A DNA stretch of 64,000 nt, taken from Oerskovia sp042887685. GTDB taxonomy: Bacteria; Actinomycetota; Actinomycetes; Actinomycetales; Cellulomonadaceae. The notes beneath the pieces were generated by a model that saw only the letters and a program-made list of their open reading frames with translations, was not told where the DNA came from and did no database searches. Of the stretch, positions 1 to 8,198 are shown one piece after another. Position 1 is the stretch's first letter; every line of letters starts with the position of its first letter. The position numbers and the translations under genes were made by a program. The DNA lies in the NCBI RefSeq assembly GCF_042887685.1, contig NZ_JBHVOS010000011.1, forward strand, positions 1-64,000, read 5' to 3'.

Positions 1-54
1 GGCCCGCGTGCCGGCCCCCCGGGGCCGCCCAGCGCTCGAGCTCCCGCCGCCGCA

Positions 55-115
55 CCCCCCCCCCCCCCCCCCCCCCCCGCCCCCCCCCCCCCCCCCCGGG
101 CCCCCGCCCCCCCCC
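55..115. repeat. Poly-C tract upstream of cheB
   Basis: Two C homopolymers (24 at 55-78 and 18 at 80-97) are followed by shorter C runs. All three forward frames stay open from base 1 to cheB. The frame beginning at base 2 ends in a TGA at 146-148 that overlaps the cheB GTG, the same overlap style as in the rest of this operon. The tract may therefore sit in the proline-rich 3' end of an upstream chemotaxis gene. It could equally be a sequencing or assembly artefact at a scaffold edge. Confidence 0.6.
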
Positions 116-144
116 ACGGCCCTGCCCGCGACAGGAGGTCGCTC

Positions 145-1209
145 GTGATCCGGGTGCTCGTCGTGGACGACTCGGTCGTCATCCGACGCCTCGTCACGCA
201 GACCCTCGAGCGGGACCCCGAGATCACCGTCGTCGGCACCGCCGCCGACGGCCGCCTCGCCCTGGCGAAGGTCGAGCAGCTCGAGCCGGACCTGATCACG
301 CTCGACATCGAGATGCCCGTGCTCGACGGGATCGAGACGGTGCGCGCGCTGCGCGCCGCGGGACGCCGCATGCCCGTCATCATGTTCTCGACGCTCACCG
401 AGCGCGGGGCAGGGGCGACCCTCGACGCGCTCACGGCCGGCGCGACGGACTACGTGACGAAGCCCAGCGGCACCGGCTCGGTGCAGACCGCCCTCGAACG
501 GGTGGGGCTCGAGCTCGTCCCCAAGATCAAGGCGCTCGTGCCAGGTGCCCGCCGACCCGTGGCGGCACGGCCCGGCGGCACGGGTGCGACCACCGTGGTG
601 ACCACGCGCCGGGCTGCCCCCGGACGCCCGGTCCGCGCCGTCGTCGTCGGCTCCTCGACCGGGGGGCCCGACGCGCTGCGGAAGATCTTCTCGGCGATCC
701 GCGAGCCGCTGCCCGTGCCGGTCCTCCTGGTCCAGCACATGCCTCCCGTGTTCACCCGCCAGCTCGCGGAGCGGCTCGACCGCGAAGGGCCGACGACCGT
801 GATCGAGGCCGTCGGGGGCGAGATCCTCGTCCCGGGGCACGCCTACCTCGCTCCCGGTGGGCGCCACCTGGAGCTCGTGCGCCAGGGTGCGAGCCTGGCG
901 ACCGCCGTCACCGACGGCCCGCCCGTCAACTTCACGCGCCCCTCGGTCGACGTGCTGTTCCGGTCCGCGGTGCAGGTCCTCGGGGGAGACCTGCTCGCCC
1001 TCGTGCTGACCGGCATGGGCTCGGACGGGCGCGACGGTGCCGGGGCCGTCGCGGGGGCAGGCGGTCACGTGATCGCCCAGGACGAGCAGTCGTCGGTCGT
1101 GTGGGGGATGCCCGGCGCGGTGGCCACCGCAGGGCACGCCCATCAGGTCCTCCCGCTCGACCACCTCGCCCGCGCCGTCGTCTCTGCGACCGAAGGAGCA
1201 CGCGCATGA
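145..1209 (+). CDS. cheB: Chemotaxis protein-glutamate methylesterase/deamidase CheB
   Basis: CheB removes methyl groups from chemoreceptor glutamates and is switched on by phosphorylation from CheA, giving adaptation. The 354 residues start with a receiver domain (acidic pair D8-D9, phosphorylation site D54 in TLDIEMP, lysine in YVTKP) and continue, after an alanine/proline-rich linker near 135-165, into the methylesterase domain. The catalytic triad is visible as S171 in GSSTGGP, H198 in VQHMPP and D294 in GMGSDGRDG. The GTG start has an AGGAGG ribosome-binding site six bases upstream. Its stop overlaps the cheR start (ATGA), so the two are translationally coupled. CheA, CheW and receptor genes are not in the window and probably lie to the left. 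Confidence 0.97.
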   Translation: MIRVLVVDDSVVIRRLVTQTLERDPEITVVGTAADGRLALAKVEQLEPDLITLDIEMPVLDGIETVRALRAAGRRMPVIMFSTLTERGAGATLDALTAGATDYVTKPSGTGSVQTALERVGLELVPKIKALVPGARRPVAARPGGTGATTVVTTRRAAPGRPVRAVVVGSSTGGPDALRKIFSAIREPLPVPVLLVQHMPPVFTRQLAERLDREGPTTVIEAVGGEILVPGHAYLAPGGRHLELVRQGASLATAVTDGPPVNFTRPSVDVLFRSAVQVLGGDLLALVLTGMGSDGRDGAGAVAGAGGHVIAQDEQSSVVWGMPGAVATAGHAHQVLPLDHLARAVVSATEGARA

Positions 1210-2018
1210 CCGTGTCCACGCAGTCGTTCTCGTTCGTGAGCGACCTGGTCCGCCGGCACAGCGCGATCCAGCTCGCGCCCGGCAAGGAGTACCTCGTCGA
1301 GTCGCGGCTCGGCCCCCTCGCCCGGGAGAAGGGGCTCCACGGGACCGACGCCGTCGAGCAGTACGTGCAGAGGTTCGTGCGCACCGGGTCGAGCCTCGAG
1401 GTCGTGCGCGTGGTCGAGGCCATGACGACCAACGAGACGTCCTGGTTCCGGGACACCTCGCCGTTCACGGCCCTGCGCCGGGTCGTGCTGCCGGCGCACC
1501 GTGACGCCGACCTGTCGATCTGGTCCGCGGCCTGCTCGACGGGCCAGGAGCCCTACAGCATCGCGATGGTCCTGGCCGAGCAGGGACACCAGCGCTTCCG
1601 GATCCTCGCGACCGACATCAACGCGCAGGTGATCGACCGTGCCCGCAGCGGCCGGTACAGCCAGCTCGAGGTCAACCGTGGGCTGCCCGCCCCGATGCTG
1701 GTCCGCCACTTCCGGCGGGCCGGTGCGGAGTGGGAGGTCGACCCTGCGCTGCGCCGGAACCTGACGTTCGAGAAGCACAACCTGCTCACCCCGCCCCCGG
1801 GCGTCGGGACGTTCGACGTGGTCTTCCTGCGCAACGTCCTCATCTACTTCGACATGCCCACCAAGCAGTCGATCCTCGCCCGGCTCCGTAGCCGGGTGAG
1901 ACCCGGCGGCTACCTGATCCTGGGTGCCGCCGAGACGACCGTCGGTGTCGACCCCGCGTGGGAACGCGTCGACGGCGCACACGGCTCCATCTACCGACTC
2001 CGAGGAGGCAGCGCATGA
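1206..2018 (+). CDS. cheR: Chemotaxis protein methyltransferase CheR
   Basis: CheR transfers methyl groups from S-adenosylmethionine to receptor glutamates and is the opposing partner of CheB. The 270-residue protein has the small helical N-terminal domain and then the Rossmann-type methyltransferase core, with the cofactor loop SAACSTGQEPYSIAM and the motif FLRNVLIYFD near the C-terminus. The frame is open further upstream, but the ATG overlapping the cheB stop gives a normal CheR length and N-terminus (MTVSTQSFSF). No C-terminal pentapeptide-binding extension is present. The stop overlaps the next gene's ATG. Confidence 0.96.
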   Translation: MTVSTQSFSFVSDLVRRHSAIQLAPGKEYLVESRLGPLAREKGLHGTDAVEQYVQRFVRTGSSLEVVRVVEAMTTNETSWFRDTSPFTALRRVVLPAHRDADLSIWSAACSTGQEPYSIAMVLAEQGHQRFRILATDINAQVIDRARSGRYSQLEVNRGLPAPMLVRHFRRAGAEWEVDPALRRNLTFEKHNLLTPPPGVGTFDVVFLRNVLIYFDMPTKQSILARLRSRVRPGGYLILGAAETTVGVDPAWERVDGAHGSIYRLRGGSA

Positions 2019-2398
2019 GAGCGCTGGTGATCGACGACTCGCGCGTGATGCGCCGCATCGTCGCGTCGACGTTGAAGGGTCTCGGCTTCGAGATCGCCGA
2101 GGCGGGAGACGGGCGCGCGGCGCTCGACCTGCTCGAGGCCGGTGAACGCTTCGACCTGGCGTGCGTCGACTGGAACATGCCCGTGATGGACGGCCTCGAG
2201 CTCGTGCAGGAGGTCCGCAAGCGCAGGGACTGGCGCGACCTCACGCTCATGATGGTCACGACCGAGTCCGAGCAGAACCAGATCGTGCGTGCCCTCGCGG
2301 CCGGGGCGCACGAGTACCTCATCAAGCCGTTCACCCCTGATGCGCTCGAGGCCAAGCTCGACATGCTCGGGCTGCTGCCGCAGAAGGAGCTCGCATGA
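2015..2398 (+). CDS. cheY: CheY-like single-domain response regulator (first copy)
   Basis: A 127-residue stand-alone receiver with every activation residue: D7-D8, phospho-acceptor D52 in CVDWNMPVMDG, T83 in MVTTESE and K104 in LIKPF. No output domain follows, so it should act by protein contact, either with the flagellar switch or as a phosphate sink. It sits in a tight overlap chain cheR-cheY-cheX-cheY with ATGA/GTGA junctions, and the ATG is preceded by GAGGAGG. The stretch of open frame upstream of this start encodes nothing receiver-like. The window holds two CheY proteins; which one binds the motor cannot be told from sequence. Confidence 0.93.
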   Translation: MRALVIDDSRVMRRIVASTLKGLGFEIAEAGDGRAALDLLEAGERFDLACVDWNMPVMDGLELVQEVRKRRDWRDLTLMMVTTESEQNQIVRALAAGAHEYLIKPFTPDALEAKLDMLGLLPQKELA

Positions 2399-2865
2399 CC
2401 GACACCACCTGGACCCTCGCACAGAGCGTCGTCCCGATGGCGCAGGACCTGTTCACCGCGATGGTCGACGGCGAGCCGGGGCTGCTCCTGCCCATGGAGG
2501 CGCTGGAGGAGCCGATCGCCGACCCCCTGTACGCCTGGGTCGACATCGTCGGGCCGGCGGTCTCGCGCACGCTGGTCGTCACGGCCCGTGAGACGGCGGA
2601 CCGGCTGGCTCGCTCGCTCCTGCTCAAGGAGGACGACGAGCCCGTGTCGCTCGAGGACGTCCAGGACGCCCTCGGGGAGGTGGCGAACGTCGTCGGGGGG
2701 AACCTCAAGGCCATGATGCCCGAGGGGTCCTCGTTGACGCTGCCCGCGGTCGAGCACTCCGCGCCGACCGCCGACCGACCCGCCGACCACGAGCAGGCAC
2801 TCCTCTGGTGGGGCGGCCCGATCCTCATCCAGCTGTGGACCTCGACGAACGGAGAAGACCTGTGA
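2395..2865 (+). CDS. CheX-like CheY-phosphate phosphatase
   Basis: A 156-residue cytoplasmic protein matching the CheC/CheX/FliY phosphatase superfamily. The signature is the helix DALGEVANVVGGNLKAMMP, in which the E and N four residues apart correspond to the catalytic Glu-Asn pair that dephosphorylates CheY, followed by the strand segment SSLTLPAVE. The gene lies between two cheY genes, with a four-base overlap on each side. This arrangement supports a role in terminating the CheY-P signal in an organism without an obvious CheZ. The assignment rests on motif and context, with no full alignment. Confidence 0.8.
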   Translation: MTDTTWTLAQSVVPMAQDLFTAMVDGEPGLLLPMEALEEPIADPLYAWVDIVGPAVSRTLVVTARETADRLARSLLLKEDDEPVSLEDVQDALGEVANVVGGNLKAMMPEGSSLTLPAVEHSAPTADRPADHEQALLWWGGPILIQLWTSTNGEDL

Positions 2866-3224
2866 GAGTCCTCGTTGCGGACGACAGCCGCGTCATGCGA
2901 CAGATCGTCCTGCGTACCCTGCGCCAGGCGGGCTTCGGCGACTGGGAGGTCGTCCAGGCGGGCGACGGCGCCGAGGCGCTGGCCCTGACCCGCTCGGAGA
3001 AGCCCGACCTGGTCCTGTCGGACTGGAACATGCCCGAGATGAACGGGATCGACTTCCTGCGCGCCCTGCGTGCCGGCGGCTCGAGCGTCCCGTTCGGCTT
3101 CGTCACCTCGGAGGGTTCGCCGCAGATGCGCGAGCTCGCCGAGAGCGAGGGTGCGCTGTTCCTCATCGCCAAGCCCTTCGACGCCGGCACGTTCGAGTCG
3201 GCGTTGCGCCCTCACTTCCGCTGA
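2862..3224 (+). CDS. CheY-like single-domain response regulator (second copy)
   Basis: A 120-residue receiver domain with D7-D8, acceptor D54 in LSDWNMPEMNG, T82 in FVTSEGS and K104 in IAKPF. The GTG start overlaps the TGA of the CheX-like gene (GTGA). It is clearly related to the receiver at 2015-2398 but differs through most of the chain, so it is an old duplication or separate paralog. The SDWNMPEMNGIDF segment is typical of CheY proteins from bacteria that also use CheX or CheC. Confidence 0.93.
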   Translation: MRVLVADDSRVMRQIVLRTLRQAGFGDWEVVQAGDGAEALALTRSEKPDLVLSDWNMPEMNGIDFLRALRAGGSSVPFGFVTSEGSPQMRELAESEGALFLIAKPFDAGTFESALRPHFR

Positions 3225-3282
3225 CCGCCCCACCCGCGCCCCCCGCGCACCACCCACCGATCGACCCCGGAGGACCGAACTC

Positions 3283-3768
3283 GTGACCACCACGCCCCTG
3301 CCCCAGCTCAAGGAGATCAAGGACCTGTACGCAGGGTTGGTCGGCCGTGCGTGCACGGCCGTGCCCGCCGGCGGGCTCATGACGCCCGAGACGAAGGGAC
3401 TCGTCGTGGCCACGTACCTGAGCAACCGTGGTCAGGTCGAGGCCGTGGTCGCGGTCGACGTCCCCCTGGGCGCGTACCTCGGCGCGTCGATCGGCCTCAT
3501 GCCGCCCGGGCCGGCGAAGGACGCCGCGGCGGACGGGAGGCTCAGCGACGTGCTGCTCGAGAACGTGTCCGAGGTCCTCAACGTCACGGCCGGCCTGTTC
3601 AACACCGAGGACGCACCGCACCTGGTCCTGGCCGACGTCTTCGACTCGACGCGGGCCGCACTGCCGGGCACGGCCGTGTCGTTCCTGCGCAGCACGGGGC
3701 GTCGCGTCGATGCGACGGTCGACGTCGCGGGCTACGGCGGGGGCGCCTACACGGTCGTCCTGCGCTAG
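3283..3768 (+). CDS. Uncharacterised chemotaxis-operon protein, possibly CheC/CheX-fold
   Basis: A 161-residue soluble protein starting at a GTG with GGAGG a few bases upstream, 58 bases after the second cheY. I do not recognise a named family. A central helix with ENVSEVLNVTAGLFN carries an E-x-x-N arrangement like the CheX signature, preceded by a region that could be a substrate-facing sheet (LVVATYLSNRGQVEAVVAVDV). A divergent CheC/CheX-type fold is therefore plausible but unproven. It ends the chemotaxis operon just before a strong terminator. Conserved position is the main clue to function. Confidence 0.75.
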   Translation: MTTTPLPQLKEIKDLYAGLVGRACTAVPAGGLMTPETKGLVVATYLSNRGQVEAVVAVDVPLGAYLGASIGLMPPGPAKDAAADGRLSDVLLENVSEVLNVTAGLFNTEDAPHLVLADVFDSTRAALPGTAVSFLRSTGRRVDATVDVAGYGGGAYTVVLR

Positions 3769-3789
3769 CGCACCGCGTCCTGCCGCTCC

Positions 3790-3835
3790 ACGACGAAGAG
3801 GCCCGTCCGGGGAACCGGACGGGCCTCTTCGTCGT
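3790..3835. terminator. Bidirectional terminator, 21-bp perfect hairpin
   Basis: A perfect inverted repeat (arms 3790-3810 and 3815-3835) with a GGAA tetraloop lies between the convergent chemotaxis and flgN-fliW operons. There is no clear T-tract on either side, as is common in high-GC terminators, and the palindrome would serve both strands. Confidence 0.85.
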
Positions 3836-3870
3836 CGAGCAGGGCTGCGCGCAGCAGCGTACGCACGGTG

Positions 3871-4236
3871 TCAGACCGGGACAAGCTCCCGACGCAGGTC
3901 CAGGCCCTGGCCGTCGAGGATCGTCTGGATCGCTGCCCCCGTGTCCGGGTGCACCAGCACCGGGGCCATGAGGTTCACGCTCACGACCCCGTCGCGCGCG
4001 CTCGCGACCAGGAGGACCACGGGGTCCTGGTCGGTCGCTCCGACGAGCGCGAGGTCGGCCGCCGGGATCGAGGGGGCGTAGTCGGGGACCCAGCGGCCCG
4101 GGTCGACGACGAGGAGCTCGACGCCGGGGACGTCGAGCGCCACGAGCGTGTAGACGCCGTCGGTCTGCTCCTCGAGCAGCTCGAACCGGCGGGCCGACAG
4201 GCCTGGGGGCGGGGTCACGAAGGCGATGGTGGTCAT
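3871..4236 (-). CDS. fliW: Flagellar assembly factor FliW
   Basis: FliW binds both flagellin and CsrA. When flagellin is low, free FliW relieves or modulates CsrA repression of flagellin translation, as shown in Bacillus subtilis. The 121-residue sequence has the family pattern: RFELLEEQTDGVYTLVALDVPGVELLVVD near the N-terminus and VNLMAPVLVHPDTGAAIQ near the C-terminus. The ATG overlaps the flgL stop by one base. csrA lies at 33027 in the same locus, so both halves of the switch are present. It is the last gene of the minus-strand operon before the shared terminator. Confidence 0.93.
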   Translation of the reverse strand: MTTIAFVTPPPGLSARRFELLEEQTDGVYTLVALDVPGVELLVVDPGRWVPDYAPSIPAADLALVGATDQDPVVLLVASARDGVVSVNLMAPVLVHPDTGAAIQTILDGQGLDLRRELVPV

Positions 4237-5111
4237 CAGCGGAGGTAGTCCATGAGAGTGGGCTGCAGGAGGTTGGACCCGATGCTCAGGGTCGCCTGGT
4301 AGGCGACCTGCTTGAGCTGGAGGTCGATCGCGATCTCGGCGATGTCGGCGTCCTCGAGCCCGGCGCGCTGGGTCTTGAGCGCGAGCTGGGAGTCGGCGTT
4401 GGTGTCCGTGGCGCGCTCGAGCTGGTTCTGCCGTGCGCCGACGCCGGTGTGCTGGGTCAGGACGGCGGAGAGCCGGGAGTCGACGGCCCCGAGGTGGCTC
4501 CTGACGTTTGTGCCTGCCCGCAGGTCGGTCACGACCGTGTCGAGGAGGGCGAAGACGGAGCCCGGTCCGGTGCCGAAGACCGCGGCGCCGTCGACGTCGA
4601 CCTGGACGGTCGAGTCGGCACCGATGCGCCGCTCGACGGTGCTGCCCGGGACTCCGGTGAAGGTGTAGTCGTCACGGAACGCGACCCCCTCGTCGGACGT
4701 GCCCGCGAACACGCTGCGCCCGAGGAAGGTCGTGTTCGACTGGCGCAGGAGCTCGGAGCGCAGCTCGTCGAGCTCGACCGCGATGGCTTCACGCGCGTCG
4801 GGCGACGCCGTGTCCGAGGCTCCCTGCATCACGAGGTCGCGCACGCGCTGGACGACGTCCGTGACGGACCGGAGCGCCGAGTCGAGCGTCGAGAGCCAGC
4901 CGTCACCGTTCTCGATGTTGCGCTGGTACTGCTTCTCGGTCGCGAGCTGGTTGCGCACGGACAGGGCGTCGGCCGCCGCAGAGGGGTCGCTCGACGCGCG
5001 GACGAGCTTGCGTCCGGACGTGCCCTGCTCCTGGAGCTCGGCCATCCGGGCGAGGTTGGCCTGCATGCTTCGTGTGACGAACGAGGCCTGCATCTGGTTG
5101 GTGATGCGCAC
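4236..5111 (-). CDS. flgL: Flagellar hook-filament junction protein FlgL (HAP3)
   Basis: FlgL forms the second junction ring between hook and filament. The 291 residues have flagellin-like ends: N-terminal RITNQMQASFVTRSMQANLARMAELQEQ and C-terminal QLALKTQRAGLEDADIAEIAIDLQLKQVAYQATLSIGSNLLQPTLMDYL, written here as two segments of the coiled D0/D1 regions. The start is a GTG with a GGGGAG site upstream. It lies 56 bases after flgK in the operon flgN-flgK-flgL-fliW. Confidence 0.95.
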   Translation of the reverse strand: MRITNQMQASFVTRSMQANLARMAELQEQGTSGRKLVRASSDPSAAADALSVRNQLATEKQYQRNIENGDGWLSTLDSALRSVTDVVQRVRDLVMQGASDTASPDAREAIAVELDELRSELLRQSNTTFLGRSVFAGTSDEGVAFRDDYTFTGVPGSTVERRIGADSTVQVDVDGAAVFGTGPGSVFALLDTVVTDLRAGTNVRSHLGAVDSRLSAVLTQHTGVGARQNQLERATDTNADSQLALKTQRAGLEDADIAEIAIDLQLKQVAYQATLSIGSNLLQPTLMDYLR

Positions 5112-5167
5112 GGTTCTCCCCTAGGAGGCGGGTCGGGCGGGCTGGCCGGCTGGCCGGCGCTGCTGGG

Positions 5168-6586
5168 TCACAGGCCGACGCGGCCCGTGCGGTTGATGAG
5201 CTGGTCGAGCATCTCGTCGACCGCGGTGAGGACACGAGCGGCCCCCTGGTAGGCGTGCTGGTACTGGACGAGGTTCACGGTCTCCTCGTCGAGCGAGACG
5301 GCCGAGTTGGACAGCAGGTCGGAGAACGCCGCGGTGGACGCGATGGTCGCGAGCTTCGCGTCGTACGTCGCCGAGCTCGACTTCACGGCGATCGTCGCGA
5401 CGTGAGCCGACCAGCCCGCGTCGGGGCCGTCGGACGCGACGCCGAGGCGCGCGATCTTGTCCGCGACGGACCCGTCGAGCGCGCCACCGCCGCCGCTCGC
5501 GGCGACCAGCGAGGGATCCGTGACCGCGACCTTGATGCCCGACGCCGGGGGCTTGCCCGCGTCGAAGGCGAAGAAGTCGCCTCCCGGGGCGCCGGTCGTC
5601 GTCAGGGCCGTCCTGTGGAGTGCGTTGACCTGGGTGGCGATCGTCGAGGCGAGTGCGTCGTAGCCCGCCGCCGCCTGGGCGTAGACGCCGCCCGACGACG
5701 CGGGCGCCAGGGCGGACAGGTGCCCCGCGAGGTCCCCGCCCTCGAGGGCGACCTGCGCCCCCGCGCGGTGCGCCCACTCGAGGCGGACCGGGTCCGTGGT
5801 CACGCCGTCCATCGACTGCGAGCCGGCCAGCTTGACCGGGTTGGTCGTGGTGCCGTCGACGAGCAGGTTGCCGCCCAGCAGGACGCTGACGGTGCCGTCC
5901 GGGTTCGTGCTGGCCTGGGCGCCGGCGACCTGCGCGAGCGAGGCCGTCACCTGGTTCCGGTGGTCCACGAGCTCGTTGGTCGAGACGCCCTGCCCTGCGG
6001 CGTCGCGGATCTGGGCGTTGAGCGCCGCGACCTTGTCCGCCATCGCGTTGACCTCCGAGACGAGCGAGGTCGCGGCCGTCCGGGACTGCTGCCACTGTCC
6101 CGCGACCTCGGCGCGACCCGCGACGAGCCGGTCGACGATGCCCACCGCACGCTCGATGACCACGCGCGCCTGGGCCTCCTTCCCGGGCGCGTTCGCGACG
6201 TCCTGCCAACCGCTCCAGAACGACTGCAGGGTCGCGGACAACCCCGTGTCCGAGGGCTCGCCGTGGATGTCCTCGACGGCGTTGAAGGCCGTGGCACGCA
6301 CCACGGAGTACCCCTCGTTCGACGCGGTCTGCCGCACGCGGGACTCGAGGAAGAGGTTCCCGAGCCGGGCGACGCCGTCGATGCTCACGCCCTGGCCGTT
6401 GCGCACGGGCTGGGCGAAGCGCGCCAGGCCCATCTCGGACAGCGGGGAGACCGACGACTGCTGGATGCGCTGACGCGTGTAGCCGTTCGTGTTGAGGTTG
6501 GCCACGTTCTGACCGGTCACGTCGATGCCGGCCTGTGCGGCGTTCAGGCCCTGGCGGGCGGTGTTGAGGATGGCGAACGAGCTCAT
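5168..6586 (-). CDS. flgK: Flagellar hook-associated protein FlgK (HAP1)
   Basis: FlgK is the first junction protein between hook and filament. The 472 residues begin with the axial rod/hook motif (MSSFAILNTARQGLNAAQAG, then VTGQNVANLNTNGYTRQR) and end with the D0 helix SLDEETVNLVQYQHAYQGAA. The central domain is of ordinary size for a Gram-positive FlgK. It is followed by flgL and preceded by its export chaperone gene flgN, with only 12 bases between flgN and flgK. Confidence 0.96.
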   Translation of the reverse strand: MSSFAILNTARQGLNAAQAGIDVTGQNVANLNTNGYTRQRIQQSSVSPLSEMGLARFAQPVRNGQGVSIDGVARLGNLFLESRVRQTASNEGYSVVRATAFNAVEDIHGEPSDTGLSATLQSFWSGWQDVANAPGKEAQARVVIERAVGIVDRLVAGRAEVAGQWQQSRTAATSLVSEVNAMADKVAALNAQIRDAAGQGVSTNELVDHRNQVTASLAQVAGAQASTNPDGTVSVLLGGNLLVDGTTTNPVKLAGSQSMDGVTTDPVRLEWAHRAGAQVALEGGDLAGHLSALAPASSGGVYAQAAAGYDALASTIATQVNALHRTALTTTGAPGGDFFAFDAGKPPASGIKVAVTDPSLVAASGGGGALDGSVADKIARLGVASDGPDAGWSAHVATIAVKSSSATYDAKLATIASTAAFSDLLSNSAVSLDEETVNLVQYQHAYQGAARVLTAVDEMLDQLINRTGRVGL

Positions 6587-6598
6587 GTGCGCGGTTCC

Positions 6599-7087
6599 TT
6601 ACAGGATCGTGTCGAAGAGGCGGGCGACGGCGGACTGCGCGGTGGCGGCGCCGGTCGCGTCGTAGGTCCGCGCCTCACCGCCGAGCGTCGCGAGGGTCTC
6701 CTGCGTCGAGCGCGAGGCGTGGTTGACGATCTGGGTGTTGGTGTCCCGGACGGTCTTGATGCGCACGGTCAGCTCGGTCAGGCCGGCGAGGTGCCCCTCG
6801 AAGATCTCGCGCCACGGTCCCGTGCTCTGCGCGGCCGCGGCGATCTCGCGCAGCGTCGCGTCGGGGGACAAGCCCCAGGACGAGGCGACCGTCTCGGAGG
6901 CGACGGTGCGCACGAGGGTCGCCTCGCGAACCTTCTCCATGACGGTCTCGACCTCACGGTTGGCGTGCGCGAGCCAGCGGGTGCGGCCGGCGGTGAGGAG
7001 CAGCTGCTCCTCCTCGAGCTTGAAGAGCAGCATCTCCAGCAGCTCACGCTCTCGCCACAACAGGGTCGACAGCTCCTGAGGGCCCAA
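6599..7087 (-). CDS. flgN: FlgN-family flagellar export chaperone
   Basis: FlgN-type chaperones bind FlgK and FlgL before export. The 162-residue product is almost wholly helical: a leucine-rich N-terminus (LSTLLWRERELLEMLLFKLE), a central four-helix-bundle pattern and no membrane segment. The TTG start at 7085-7087 has GGGAGAG seven bases upstream. Sequence similarity within this family is low, so assignment rests on helical pattern, size and position directly before flgK. Confidence 0.82.
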   Translation of the reverse strand: MGPQELSTLLWRERELLEMLLFKLEEEQLLLTAGRTRWLAHANREVETVMEKVREATLVRTVASETVASSWGLSPDATLREIAAAAQSTGPWREIFEGHLAGLTELTVRIKTVRDTNTQIVNHASRSTQETLATLGGEARTYDATGAATAQSAVARLFDTIL

Positions 7088-7316
7088 TGCGGCTCTCCCT
7101 TACGTGCGGCGTGGTCGGTCGGGGCGGCGGGCCGCGAGGCCCGCTCGACGTCCACTGTCGGTCGCCGCGGCGCGGATGTGGCGACTGATCGTCGACCGAT
7201 CCGCATGGGAGTCCATGACGCGGTCGCGACCGCGTGCCTCGCAGCGCCCCCCGGTGCCCCACCGGGGCGGTGCGACGCAGGTGCCCAGCAGATGCCCAGC
7301 AGAAAGGTGCTTCGGC
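7088..7316. promoter_or_regulatory. Divergent flgN / fliA promoter region
   Basis: This 229-base gap should carry promoters for the leftward flgN operon and rightward fliA. On the minus strand CCGACAGT (7154-7161) lies 66 bases before the flgN start, matching a copy 67 bases before flagellin. A 15-bp inverted repeat GATCG-TCGAC-CGATC sits at 7187-7201 and could bind a dimeric regulator. An 11-bp direct repeat (7281-7291 and 7292-7302, CCCAGCAG core) abuts the fliA ribosome-binding site. Confidence 0.5.
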
Positions 7317-8117
7317 GTGAACCTCTCCGAGCGCAACGCTCTCGTCGTCGACAACCTTGCCCTCGTCGGTTTCCTCGTGTCCGACCTGTGTGCTCGAGCG
7401 GACCACCTCTCGCGGGAGGATCTCGCGTCGGTCGGGGCGATCGCGCTGACGACGGCCGCGACCGCCTACGACCCGGACCGGGGGGTGCCCTTCGGCGCGT
7501 ACGCCCGACGCCGCATCGTCGGCGCCCTGTCGGACGAGCTGCGTTCGCAGGACTGGGCGCCCCGGTCGGCGCGCAAGCGGATCAAGGAGCTCACCGCGGT
7601 CGAGGCCACTCTGACGGCGTCGCTGGGCAGGGAGCCGACCGACGCCCAGGTCGCCGAGGCGATGGGCGTCGTGGTCGCGGACGTCCGGGCGATCCGTGAC
7701 GACGCGGGCCGCTCGATCGTGGCGGTCGACGACACGATGTACGAGCACGTGGTGCTCGACGCGCCGAGCCCCGAGGAGCAGGTCCTCGCGACCGAGGAGC
7801 GGCACGTCGTGCGCGAGGCCGTCGCGGCGCTGCCCGAGCAGCTGCGGTACATCGTGGAGGAGGTGTACTTCGCAGGCCGCACGGTGGGGGCGCTCGCCGA
7901 GGAGCTGGGCATCGGGCACTCGACGGTCTCGCACGCGCGGATCGAAGCGGTCCGCCTGCTGCGGGAGGGGCTCGAGGCGCACTACTCCGACAAGGAGTCG
8001 CGGGGCTCGACGGCGCCGCTGTCCGCACGCCGGCGTGAGTACCTGGCCGACGTGGGGGACAGGGTCGCCGGTGGTGCGACCCGGCGTGCCGCGTGGTCAA
8101 CCCCGGCAGCCTCCTGA
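7317..8117 (+). CDS. fliA: Flagellar sigma factor FliA (sigma-28 / WhiG type)
   Basis: Directs RNA polymerase to late flagellar promoters. The 266 residues show sigma region 2 (SREDLASVGAIALTTAATAY, then DPDRGVPFGAYARRRIVGAL), region 3 (RKRIKELTAVEATLTASLGREPTDAQVAEAMG) and region 4 with a helix-turn-helix (TVGALAEELGIGHSTVSHAR). The chosen GTG at 7317 gives the usual N-terminus and has AAAGG upstream; an in-frame GTG at 7281 is possible. It sits just before flagellin, its expected main target. No FlgM anti-sigma gene was found in the window. The C-terminal 30 residues are a non-conserved tail. Confidence 0.92.
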   Translation: MNLSERNALVVDNLALVGFLVSDLCARADHLSREDLASVGAIALTTAATAYDPDRGVPFGAYARRRIVGALSDELRSQDWAPRSARKRIKELTAVEATLTASLGREPTDAQVAEAMGVVVADVRAIRDDAGRSIVAVDDTMYEHVVLDAPSPEEQVLATEERHVVREAVAALPEQLRYIVEEVYFAGRTVGALAEELGIGHSTVSHARIEAVRLLREGLEAHYSDKESRGSTAPLSARRREYLADVGDRVAGGATRRAAWSTPAAS

Positions 8118-8190
8118 CCTGACCGGGGCGCGAGCCCACGGTCCGCGACGAGATCTCACCCGCTCGGCAGCAGACGACGTCACGATCCGT

Positions 8191-8198
8191 GCCGACAG
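8191..8198 (+). promoter_or_regulatory. Candidate sigma-28 -10 element for flagellin
   Basis: GCCGACAG resembles the -10 part of sigma-28/WhiG promoters (GCCGATAA). The core CCGACAGT ends 67 bases before the flagellin ATG and is shared with the flgN upstream region. No good TAAA -35 element is seen at the usual spacing, so this remains a candidate. Confidence 0.45.

Noticed and set aside
4236..5111. Plus-strand open frames across flgL
   Set aside because: They are antisense to a clear FlgL and show no recognisable domain.
7281..7316. Longer FliA from the GTG at 7281
   Set aside because: It would add 12 residues without homology, encoded by a direct repeat; the AAAGG site is better placed for the GTG at 7317.
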